DNA of 64,000 nt from Chloroflexota bacterium. Lineage in GTDB: Bacteria > Chloroflexota > Dehalococcoidia > Bin125. Of this stretch, positions 1 to 7,906 are shown in pieces. How positions within the stretch are numbered: position 1 is the stretch's first letter; each line of letters begins with the position of its first letter. The notes beneath the pieces are model-generated. The model was not told the origin of the DNA, searched no databases, and saw only the letters and a list, made by a program, of their open reading frames with translations. Where the stretch lies: NCBI GenBank assembly GCA_028873865.1, contig JAPPNI010000029.1, positions 180,626 through 244,625 on the forward strand. Reading direction: 5' to 3'. The translations under genes were made by a program, and so were the position numbers.

Positions 1-1202
1 TTCAGCAGCGCCGGGACGAAGTACACGCCCGGCTCGATCGTGACGACATAACCCGGCTCGAGCGGCAGGTCCGCGCGCAGATAGGCCAGCCCGAATCGAT
101 CTTCGGGCACGCGCCCTTCGAGGTAGCCGCCGCAGTCGTGAGTGGAGAGTCCCAGCATGTGACCGAGGCCGTGAGAAAAAAACAATGCGTGCGCGTCGGC
201 AGCGACGAGGTCCTCGACTGATCCGCGCAGAATGCCCGTGTCGACCAGACCCTGCGCAATCGTCGCCGAAGCCTGCAGGTGCAACGACTTGTACTCGACG
301 CCGGGACCCGCGCCCGCGATCGCTTCCTGTTGCGCCGCCAGCACCACGTTGTACAGGTCACGCTGCATGCCCGTGAACTCGGCCGAGACCGGGAAGGTGC
401 GGGTGACGTCCGACGCGTAGCCCTCAATCTCCGCACCCGCATCGATCAGCACCAGTTCCCCGTCCCACATCACCCGCTCGCCGGGGGTTCCGTGGAGGAT
501 CGCCGAGTTCGGCCCCGAGCCGACGATGGAGCCATAAGCCGTGCGCGCGCCGCCCTGGCGGAAGAACTCCGCCTCCATCTCGATCTGCAGCGCCCGCTCG
601 GTCAGGCCATGCCGGGCCAGCCGCTGCGCCGCGAGGTGGCCGGCCACCGCCGCATCAACCGCTCGAGTCATCCGGTCCAACTCAACGGAATCCTTCGCTC
701 GGCGCAGTTCGGCCAGCGCTTTGCCCAGCCGGTCCGTCGCATCCTCGTCCACGATCGCCTCGAGCGTCGACCAGGCCTCTACGCCATATTCCGTGGCGCG
801 CTGTTCGATATCGCGCGAACCCAGCAGGGCCATCCCCCGACCTCGCCGCGACTCCAACCAGCCCGACAATTCGGAACGATCCACTGAGTGAGACACCCCG
901 GTCTGCATCGCCAGTTCCGCTGCCGACGGAGGCGCCGACATCCAGACCAGGTCCTCGACCGTGAGCGACGGCGCAAACAGCGTCCAGCCCGCGTCCGGCT
1001 CCCAGGCCAGCGCCGCGCCCGGCTCGGCCACGCCGGTCAGGTACTGGAACTCCGGATGAGCGTGGAACTCGTGGAACTGGTCGGTCCCGTCGATCGGAAT
1101 CGGCAGACTGGCCGGGATTAACACCGGACCGTCGAAGTCGACACCGGACCATTCCGATTCAACCCGACGCCGCCTCTCTCGCAGGACATCGGTATCGCTC
1201 AC
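1..1202 (-). CDS. M24 family Xaa-Pro aminopeptidase (partial, C-terminus off the left edge)
   Basis: Metallopeptidase of the aminopeptidase P type, removing N-terminal residues next to proline in the cytoplasm. About 400 residues are visible. An N-terminal AMP_N-like domain (residues 1-150, with HAHPEFQYLTG near 48-57) precedes the pita-bread fold. Metal ligands seen are Asp254 (VLIDAG), Asp265 (SDVTRTF), the His of HGLGHMLG near 350 and the Glu of TIEPGVY near 387; the last Glu ligand lies beyond the window. The start is GTG at 1202, overlapping the TGA of the upstream biotin carboxylase gene (GTGA), so translation is probably coupled. This frame has no ATG near its start, so shadow frames look longer at first sight. 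The family is clear; the substrate is not. Confidence 0.88.
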   Translation of the reverse strand, partial: MSDTDVLRERRRRVESEWSGVDFDGPVLIPASLPIPIDGTDQFHEFHAHPEFQYLTGVAEPGAALAWEPDAGWTLFAPSLTVEDLVWMSAPPSAAELAMQTGVSHSVDRSELSGWLESRRGRGMALLGSRDIEQRATEYGVEAWSTLEAIVDEDATDRLGKALAELRRAKDSVELDRMTRAVDAAVAGHLAAQRLARHGLTERALQIEMEAEFFRQGGARTAYGSIVGSGPNSAILHGTPGERVMWDGELVLIDAGAEIEGYASDVTRTFPVSAEFTGMQRDLYNVVLAAQQEAIAGAGPGVEYKSLHLQASATIAQGLVDTGILRGSVEDLVAADAHALFFSHGLGHMLGLSTHDCGGYLEGRVPEDRFGLAYLRADLPLEPGYVVTIEPGVYFVPALL

Positions 1203-3100
1203 GCGGACGCTCCCAGTTCAATCAACACTGCATCCTCGTCGACCGAGGCCCCGGCGCTGGTGTGCACCGCCGTCACGACGCCCGCGTTCGGAGCGCTCAA
1301 CAGGTGCTCAATCTTCATCGCTTCCATCACTGCCAGGGTCTGTCCAGCGTCGACCTCATCACCGACCTCGACCAACACCTCGATCATCGTCCCCGGCATC
1401 GGCGCGCGAACCACGTTCGCCCCGGCGGCGCGGCTTCTCGCCGCTCCCGATCGCCGACGCCGCTCTCGGAGGAAGACCCAGCGACGTTCATGGTTGGTCA
1501 CAACCACCCCGCCGGCCGACACCTCGGCCGACCAGTCGCGACCCGAAGGCGCGGAACCGTTCTCGGAGCCGTCGACCACGGCCGACCATTCATCAGCACT
1601 TCGCGACACTCTGACTTCATGCTTGCGGCCGTGGTGCAGATAGGCGCGGACCAGTTCACCCGAGGAGCGCCAGGCCCCCGCCTCCGCCTCTGCGACCGCC
1701 GCCACAGCCAGGGCGTCACCGGGCGCATCGCGCTGTTCCAACTCGGTTCGATCCAGCCAGCCGATGTCAACCGACCCACTGCGGAAATCGTCCGACTCAA
1801 GGATCGCGGCCAACTGACCCAGATTGGTAGTCACGCCGTCGATCGCCCAGCCGTCCAGTGCCTCGGCCGCCCGAGCCAGAGCCTCGGCTCTGGACTCCGC
1901 ATGAACGATCGTCTTGGCCAGCATCGGATCGTAGTGCGCGGTGACAAAATCACCCGTCGCTGGCCCCACATCATGCCTCGCCCGGGGATCCAGCGCCTCG
2001 AACCAGCGCAACCGACCCGTCGACGGCACGTAGCCTCGCGACGGATCCTCCGCGTAAATCCGAGTCTCAATCGCGTGGCCGTCAAGCTGGACGTCCCTCT
2101 GCGAGATCGGCAAGATCCCTCCGCCCGCAACTCGCAGCTGCAGTTCAACCAGATCCAGCCCGGTCAGCATCTCCGTGACGGGATGCTCAACCTGTAGTCG
2201 GGTATTGACCTCGAGGAACATGAACGAGCCATCCGGCATCAACATGAACTCGACCGTGCCGGCGCCGACGTATCCCGCCGCTCGGCAGACGTTCAACGCC
2301 GCCTGCCCCAATTCCTCACGCAACGCAGCGTTGACCGCCGGCGATGGCGATTCCTCGATGACTTTCTGCCGCCGGCGCTGTACCGAGCAGTCCCGCTCGC
2401 CCAGGTGAACGCCGTTGCCGTGCTGGTCGAAGAGCACCTGGACCTCGACGTGCCTGCCTTCCGACATCGCCCGCTCGACCAACAGTCGACCGTCGCCGAA
2501 CGCGGCCTGCGCCTCCCGCCTCGCGCCAGCGACGGCCGCCTCGATGCTATCCGGCGCGTCATCCTGCGACCGCAATAGCCGCATCCCGCGACCGCCGCCC
2601 CCCGCTGCTGCCTTGATCATCACCGGCAGCCCCATCGCCTCAATCGCGGAGGCCAGCGCCGCGTCTCCCTCGTCTTCCTCGATGCCTTCAGCCACGGGCA
2701 CACCGGATCTGATCGCCAGCCGACGCGCCGACACCTTATCGCCCAGCGCCTCAATCGCCGACGCTGGCGGACCGATCCAGGTCAGCCCTGCATCGGCAAC
2801 CGCCTGGGCGAAATCGGCCCGCTCGGAGAGAAATCCGTAGCCGGGATGCACCGCGTCAGCCCCCGACGATCGAGCCGCATCAATCAACGCCGGAATGTTG
2901 AGATAGCTCTCCGCCGCCGGTGAACGGCCAATGCGCACTGCATGATCGGCGGCCCCGACGTGCGGCGCCGACCGGTCGGCATCGGAGTAGACCGCAACCG
3001 CGCCAACGTCCAGACGACGACACGTCCGGATGATCCGCGAGGCGATCTCACCCCGATTGGCAACGAGAACACACCCGGGAAGCCCTCCGGCGTCAGACAT
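1199..3100 (-). CDS. Biotin-dependent acyl-CoA carboxylase alpha subunit (biotin carboxylase + biotin carrier)
   Basis: Catalyses ATP-dependent carboxylation of biotin, the first half-reaction of acetyl-, propionyl- or methylcrotonyl-CoA carboxylase. The 633-aa protein has the N-terminal biotin carboxylase domain (VLVANRGEIASRI at the start), a central ATP-grasp domain with a glycine-rich AAAGGGGRGMRL loop and the EVNTRLQVEHPVTE motif, the C-terminal carboxylase domain, and a biotinyl domain ending with AVMEAMKIEH, where Lys596 is the expected biotinylation site. No carboxyltransferase (beta) subunit is in the window; the partner must lie elsewhere and decides the substrate. It overlaps the M24 peptidase gene by 4 bp. 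The length is normal for acyl-CoA carboxylase alpha subunits. Confidence 0.92.
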   Translation of the reverse strand: MSDAGGLPGCVLVANRGEIASRIIRTCRRLDVGAVAVYSDADRSAPHVGAADHAVRIGRSPAAESYLNIPALIDAARSSGADAVHPGYGFLSERADFAQAVADAGLTWIGPPASAIEALGDKVSARRLAIRSGVPVAEGIEEDEGDAALASAIEAMGLPVMIKAAAGGGGRGMRLLRSQDDAPDSIEAAVAGARREAQAAFGDGRLLVERAMSEGRHVEVQVLFDQHGNGVHLGERDCSVQRRRQKVIEESPSPAVNAALREELGQAALNVCRAAGYVGAGTVEFMLMPDGSFMFLEVNTRLQVEHPVTEMLTGLDLVELQLRVAGGGILPISQRDVQLDGHAIETRIYAEDPSRGYVPSTGRLRWFEALDPRARHDVGPATGDFVTAHYDPMLAKTIVHAESRAEALARAAEALDGWAIDGVTTNLGQLAAILESDDFRSGSVDIGWLDRTELEQRDAPGDALAVAAVAEAEAGAWRSSGELVRAYLHHGRKHEVRVSRSADEWSAVVDGSENGSAPSGRDWSAEVSAGGVVVTNHERRWVFLRERRRRSGAARSRAAGANVVRAPMPGTMIEVLVEVGDEVDAGQTLAVMEAMKIEHLLSAPNAGVVTAVHTSAGASVDEDAVLIELGASA

Positions 3101-3148
3101 GTCCTGAGTCTATCCCGCACTCTCGCCGCCGCTGGATACCCTGTGGGC

Positions 3149-3898
3149 ATGACCAGCCAGATCGAGGAACTCCGGGTCTTCGCCGAGCAAAACTTCGGCC
3201 GACACCTGATGGCGAACAGCTATCCCGGACGCGGAATCGTGGTTGGCCGGCTGGAATCCGCTGAGGACAGCGACATCTGGGTCCAGATCTACTGGATCAT
3301 GGGACGCAGCGAGAACAGCCGGAACCGCCGATTCGTCGTCGGCGGAGCAGCGGACAACGAACTCCGCACTGAGGCGCGTGACCCGGCCCTCGTCACCGAT
3401 CCGACCAACATCATCTACGAAGCGATGCTCGAATTACCCGCCATCTACCTCGTCTCCAACGGCGACCACACGCGCACGATTCAGGACACAATCGAGCGCT
3501 CAGCCCGCTTCGAAGATGCCATGGCCGTCCGCGAGCGCGAAGACGACCCACCCAACTACACCCCGCGCATCGCATCGATGCTCGATCTGCGCGGTCAGGG
3601 CGAGCTGTACTTCGCCATCCTCAGAGCCAACGCGGCCGACCACGACGAGACCGATCGAATCGTCTGGAGCTATCCGTTCCCGCCCGAGGGTCTGGGCTAC
3701 GGAATCACGACCTATCGCCACGACGGCAATCCTTTGCCGCCGTTCGCCGGCGACCCGCTCTGGCTCCCCTTGCCCGGCACAGCCGAAGAAGTCGCCGACA
3801 CCTACTGGAACGCCCTCGACGAGGACAACAAGATCGCCCTGGCGGTCAAGGTGATCGACCAGAACGGTTCCCGCATCATCCTGCGCCAGTCCGAGTAA
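3149..3898 (+). CDS. IMP cyclohydrolase-like protein (PurO family)
   Basis: A 249-aa protein resembling the PurO-type IMP cyclohydrolase family (PF07826), which closes FAICAR to IMP in archaeal and some bacterial purine synthesis. Family hallmarks are SYPGRGIVVGR (residues 22-32), an aromatic strand WVQIYWIMGRSENSRNR near 46-62, and the late YGITTYRHDG segment. The start is ATG 3149, which leaves a short spacer from the divergent biotin carboxylase gene; a longer upstream reading frame runs antisense through that gene and is disregarded. No other purine genes adjoin, so a role in purine synthesis rests on family membership only. Confidence 0.78.
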   Translation: MTSQIEELRVFAEQNFGRHLMANSYPGRGIVVGRLESAEDSDIWVQIYWIMGRSENSRNRRFVVGGAADNELRTEARDPALVTDPTNIIYEAMLELPAIYLVSNGDHTRTIQDTIERSARFEDAMAVREREDDPPNYTPRIASMLDLRGQGELYFAILRANAADHDETDRIVWSYPFPPEGLGYGITTYRHDGNPLPPFAGDPLWLPLPGTAEEVADTYWNALDEDNKIALAVKVIDQNGSRIILRQSE

Positions 3899-3917
3899 GA
3901 CCGGCCCCGACGGGGGG

Positions 3918-6317
3918 TCAGTCGTCCGACGAACTCAGCCCGCCCCTTGCGATCAATACCGGCGCGGTCGGAGCATCCGACGTGATCTCCAGCGCATACA
4001 GCTCCGCGATCTGCTCGTCGTCGTAACCAAGCTCCGACAGCACCTCATGATTGTGCTCGGCAAACCTGGGCGCAGCGCGGCGGATCGACGGTTGCGTTCG
4101 GCTGAATCGCCACGGCCAGCTCGGATACGGATAGACCCCGACGACCGAATGGTCAACCCATTGATAAAACCCGCTGGCATGGATATGAGGGTCGTGCAGC
4201 ACCTGCCAGTTGGCCAGAATCGGCGCCGCCGAGACGCCGCCACGCTGCAATTCCCAGGCGCCTTCATACTGTTCGCGTTCGCTCGTCCAGGCCTCAATGG
4301 CGGCGTCGAGCTCATCGTGACGAGCGGTCCGTCCCTCCAGCGTCGACAACTCCGTGTCAGCCAGCAGGTCATCGCGTCCGATCACCTCGCACAGTGCCTC
4401 CCAATCGGCGTCGCTCTGAACCGACACGGCGATCCAGCAATCCTCACCCGCCGATCGGTAGGCGCCCTGCGGCGCGAAGCGTCGATCGCGATTCCCGTTC
4501 GGCCGGCGAATCTCACGGGCCGTCTGGTACTCCATCAACGCCTCGAAGAAGTAGGCGGCTCCGGCCTCGTTCAGCGCGACATCGATGTACTGTCCCTCGC
4601 CCGTCGAATCGCGATGTTCCAGCGCAGCCAGGATCGCCACCGTCGCATGGTTGCCCGAGACCGGGTCGGCGTAGAACAAGGGTGTGCGACGCACCTGGTC
4701 GGCGTGGTAGCCGGTCACCGATGCGAGCCCGGACGACGCCTCGATGTTCGAGCCGTACGCCGACCAGTCCCGCCAGGGACCCGTCGCGCCAAAGCCCGAC
4801 ATCGAGACGTAGATCAGCCCCGGATTCTCCTGTCGCGCGGTCTCGTAGTCGAGCCCGAGATTGGGCATCACCCGAGCCGAGTTGTTCTCGACGAACACGT
4901 CCGCCTCGCGCATCAGTTCGAGGAAGATCTGTTTGCCCTCTTCGGCCGACAGGTCAACGACCAGATCGCGCTTGTTGCGATTGAGCAGGTTGAAATACAT
5001 CGCGCGGTCATACGGATACTTCTGCGGATCCTGCGTTGGTCCGGGCATGAACAGCGCCCGGGTCGCCGGACGCGCCGCCCACTCCAGCTTGACCACGTCC
5101 GCACCCAGGTCGCCCAGGTGCCGCCCCACGATCGGCCCCGCCCAGTTGCCGGTCAGTTCGACCACCTTGAGCCCGGCCAGCGGCAGGTCGGTGGTCGCCA
5201 TCGCCGCGGGCGGCGTCGGTGTCGGCGTCGACGCGAACTCCGCCGCCAGTTCTGCCGTGTGCTGACCCAGCTTCGGCGCTTCGCCCCGGCGCTCGGCCGG
5301 CGTCGCCGACATCACGTAGGCGGGACCGGGAAAACGCAGATCGTCCCACTCGGCGTCGTTGCCGTATTCCCACCAGCCGCGGGTCGCGAGCTGGATGTTG
5401 TTCGACAGCCCCCGCGCGTCCAGTACCGGAGTGCAGGCGATCCGTAGCTCCTGCGCCCTCGTCGCTACGTCCTCCGCGTCGTAGTCCTGTGCCCAGCCCT
5501 CGACATCTTCATAGAGCTGACCTAACTGCTTGCGCCAGTCGTCGATGTCGGTGATCTCGACCGTTTCTATCCGTTCCGGCTGATCGATCAGCAGGAAGAT
5601 GTTGGGATTTGGCACCGCGCGCATGAACAGTGCCCAGCCGTCCCGAGTCTTGGTGAAATCGTGCGGGCCGCGGTTCATCGGCGAACCGCTGGCGATCCAC
5701 GACGAGATCAACCACGCGTGCGCCGACAGATTCGACTCCAGCGCCGACACGTCAACCGTTTGCCCGTGCCCCGAACGCCGACGTTCGCGCACGGCGGTCA
5801 ACGCGCCGAGCGCCGCGTGAACGCCCGCGTGCAACTCCGACTGTCCGCCCGGAATCATCAGCGGCGCGCCGTCGGGATCGCCGGTGAAGAACATGTAGCC
5901 GCCCATCGCCCACGTCGCGATCTCCGATCCCCGCCAGCCCGCATACGGACCGTCCGATCCCCACGGCGACAACTCGATCTGCACCAGTCGCTCCGGCAGG
6001 ACGCTCGGCAGCGACGAGCGCCAGCGCGACCCCTCATCAAGGATCAGGACGTCCGCAGCCCGGCACAGCCCGGCGAGCAACCCACGCGCCGACTCGTCAT
6101 CGTCCGGCGCCGCCGACTCCTTGCCGCCGGCAAGGTGCGCCCACGGGCCGCCCCAGCCCCGGTCCTTCGCTCCCCAGGCACGCAGTCCCGATCCCTCAGG
6201 CGGCTCCACCACGATCACCCTGGCGCCCAGATCGCCCAGCAGCTTGGAGCAATACGCCCCGCCTAACCCCGAGCTCAGGTCGACGACCAGCAGTCCCTCA
6301 AGTGCCCCAGCGCTCAT
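3918..6317 (-). CDS. Fused double-domain type III (CaiB/BaiF) CoA-transferase
   Basis: A 799-aa protein, twice the usual family length of about 400, made of two complete CaiB/BaiF domains (roughly 1-360 and 380-799). Such enzymes move CoA from an acyl-CoA donor to a carboxylic acid via an aspartyl-CoA intermediate. The C-terminal domain keeps the expected Asp in FYADPVSG. The aligned N-terminal position, in GGQSELHAG, is Glu. Both halves keep the glycine-rich GEGQYIDV / GHGQTVDV strand. One active plus one altered domain mimics heteromeric pairs such as BbsE/BbsF and the two-gene pair at 14719-17249. The start is ATG 6317. It lies 13 bp downstream of the SCO1664-family gene on the same strand. 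Confidence 0.88.
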   Translation of the reverse strand: MSAGALEGLLVVDLSSGLGGAYCSKLLGDLGARVIVVEPPEGSGLRAWGAKDRGWGGPWAHLAGGKESAAPDDDESARGLLAGLCRAADVLILDEGSRWRSSLPSVLPERLVQIELSPWGSDGPYAGWRGSEIATWAMGGYMFFTGDPDGAPLMIPGGQSELHAGVHAALGALTAVRERRRSGHGQTVDVSALESNLSAHAWLISSWIASGSPMNRGPHDFTKTRDGWALFMRAVPNPNIFLLIDQPERIETVEITDIDDWRKQLGQLYEDVEGWAQDYDAEDVATRAQELRIACTPVLDARGLSNNIQLATRGWWEYGNDAEWDDLRFPGPAYVMSATPAERRGEAPKLGQHTAELAAEFASTPTPTPPAAMATTDLPLAGLKVVELTGNWAGPIVGRHLGDLGADVVKLEWAARPATRALFMPGPTQDPQKYPYDRAMYFNLLNRNKRDLVVDLSAEEGKQIFLELMREADVFVENNSARVMPNLGLDYETARQENPGLIYVSMSGFGATGPWRDWSAYGSNIEASSGLASVTGYHADQVRRTPLFYADPVSGNHATVAILAALEHRDSTGEGQYIDVALNEAGAAYFFEALMEYQTAREIRRPNGNRDRRFAPQGAYRSAGEDCWIAVSVQSDADWEALCEVIGRDDLLADTELSTLEGRTARHDELDAAIEAWTSEREQYEGAWELQRGGVSAAPILANWQVLHDPHIHASGFYQWVDHSVVGVYPYPSWPWRFSRTQPSIRRAAPRFAEHNHEVLSELGYDDEQIAELYALEITSDAPTAPVLIARGGLSSSDD

Positions 6318-6330
6318 GTCAGCATTCCTC

Positions 6331-7086
6331 TCAGACCAGCGGCCACGGATACGATCGACGACCCGTCGGAGGATCCGGAAGCCGCCCTTCCTCCAGGACC
6401 CGTTCCGCCCGTCGGCGCAACACCTCGATCTCGCCCTCGCTCAGCAGCCCCGACAGTCTCGCCGCCGCCTCGCCGCCGTTGTCGAGCCGGGGAATCAGCT
6501 GCTCCACGTCCGCAATCAGCGACGGCCGAATCGGCTCACCCGCGTAATCCCAGATCACCGTCCGCAGCTTCTCCTCCTGGTGGAACGACAGCCCGTTGTC
6601 GATGCCCCACAACTGATCGCCGATTCCTTTGAGGATGTGCCCACCCTTGCGATCGGCATTGTTCGCAATCCAGTCGAACACGGCGAACTTGCGCATGTCG
6701 TCGGCGTACTGCTCGCGCAGCTCGAAAAAAGTCCGGCTGTAGTCGGTCGGGATGTACGCCTGCAGCGATCCGACGCCGTACTCCATCCCCTCCGCCCGCT
6801 CGATCGTCGGAGGGATCAGGTCCCAGCTCAGCGCTGCCGACAGCTGGTAAGCGGCCACTTCCCGCCGGTAGAGATTGGGCGGGAAGTCCCACAGCGGGTT
6901 CTCCCCCTTGCCCGGCTTATACACCGCGTAGCCGAAGCCCGGCGCCTCATCGTGCTGTAGTTCAAGCAGAAACACGTAGTTCGACGCATACGGAATCCGA
7001 GCCCCGTCCGTCACTGTGGAAGAAGCCAGCCACGCCGTCACCCGCTCGTCCAGCGGATCCCACGACTGCTCGGGAAAGCGCTCCAT
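6331..7086 (-). CDS. SCO1664-family protein (PI3/4-kinase-like fold)
   Basis: This 251-aa protein matches the conserved SCO1664 family known mostly from actinobacteria, distantly related to phosphatidylinositol 3/4-kinases; its biochemical role is not established. Recognisable signatures are VYKPGKGENPLWDFP (near 54-68), a REVAAYQLS helix, SWDLIPPT, DWIANNADRKGGHIL (kinase-like catalytic-loop region, near 145), and GIDNGLSFH followed by KLRTVIWDYAGE. The ATG at 7086 gives the expected N-terminus. It is followed closely by the fused CoA-transferase gene and preceded by the MOSC gene, but neither neighbour suggests a function. Confidence 0.8.
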   Translation of the reverse strand: MERFPEQSWDPLDERVTAWLASSTVTDGARIPYASNYVFLLELQHDEAPGFGYAVYKPGKGENPLWDFPPNLYRREVAAYQLSAALSWDLIPPTIERAEGMEYGVGSLQAYIPTDYSRTFFELREQYADDMRKFAVFDWIANNADRKGGHILKGIGDQLWGIDNGLSFHQEEKLRTVIWDYAGEPIRPSLIADVEQLIPRLDNGGEAAARLSGLLSEGEIEVLRRRAERVLEEGRLPDPPTGRRSYPWPLV

Positions 7087-7124
7087 GGCGGCAAGCGTAC
7101 GCGATGGCGAAGCGCCTGCGACCG

Positions 7125-7904
7125 CTAGTCCACGACCGTCATCTCGTCCCCAACCTGCACCTCGCCGCCGACGATCACGTTGGCCTCGACGCCGAAATCG
7201 AGGTGCCCGTACTCGGCATTCAGCACCTTCATCAGATCCATGTCGCGGCCCTCGCCCGTCGGCGACGCATTGACCGCATTGCAGCGCTGAATCGGCGCCG
7301 TCACTTCGATCTCAACGGTCTCGCCGATCTTGACCCGCTTGCCAACCCAGTCGAACTCGCCCCATTGGCCGAGTCCGTCCACCGAGAAATTCAGCCGGAA
7401 CCGGCGCATATCGACATCCACACCGGCCTTCTCCGACAGATCGGCCAGCGAGCCCAGCCCGCCCAGCGAAATCTGCGTCGGACCGCGATCGGTAAATCGC
7501 GCCTCACCGTCGCCCAGCAGCCGCAGCGGCTCGCGCTCCGGCCGCCCGCGCAGCGGATTCTCGGGCAAGCCCAGCACCACGTCGGTCATCCAGTCCGACA
7601 GCTCCATCCGCGAAGCCTGGTCGTCCACCTCCGCCGACCTGGTCTGTCCCTTGACCGTCACCGACAACACGCGCGCCTCAGGATCCCAGCCCGACTCGAT
7701 CCAGGCCAGGTAGGGCGTATTGAGCATGGTCACGGAATGACGCTTTGACACCCAGCCAACCGATCCCGAAGGCTCCGCGTTCCCAAACGCAAAGATGAAC
7801 GCCCGGTCCCCCACAACCGATTCCCCCGGCCGCAGCTCCAGCGAAGCCATCGAATGTGTCGTCATCCCCTTGACGGGGTACGTGTAACAAGCAGCAATCT
7901 GCAC
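7125..7904 (-). CDS. MOSC domain protein (molybdenum cofactor sulfurase C-terminal type)
   Basis: A 259-aa protein with an N-terminal MOSC beta-barrel (residues 1-115, starting IAACYTYPVKGM) and a MOSC domain holding the conserved Cys in RCNAVNASP near residue 209. Family members bind Moco or carry sulfur, as in mARC-type reductases and YcbX-like proteins. The start is GTG 7904, 2 bp beyond the aminopeptidase N stop codon, with a GGGAG ribosome site inside the end of pepN; translation is likely coupled. No molybdoenzyme or cofactor gene is nearby. The substrate is unknown. Confidence 0.85.
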   Translation of the reverse strand: MQIAACYTYPVKGMTTHSMASLELRPGESVVGDRAFIFAFGNAEPSGSVGWVSKRHSVTMLNTPYLAWIESGWDPEARVLSVTVKGQTRSAEVDDQASRMELSDWMTDVVLGLPENPLRGRPEREPLRLLGDGEARFTDRGPTQISLGGLGSLADLSEKAGVDVDMRRFRLNFSVDGLGQWGEFDWVGKRVKIGETVEIEVTAPIQRCNAVNASPTGEGRDMDLMKVLNAEYGHLDFGVEANVIVGGEVQVGDEMTVVD

Positions 7905-7906
7905 GA

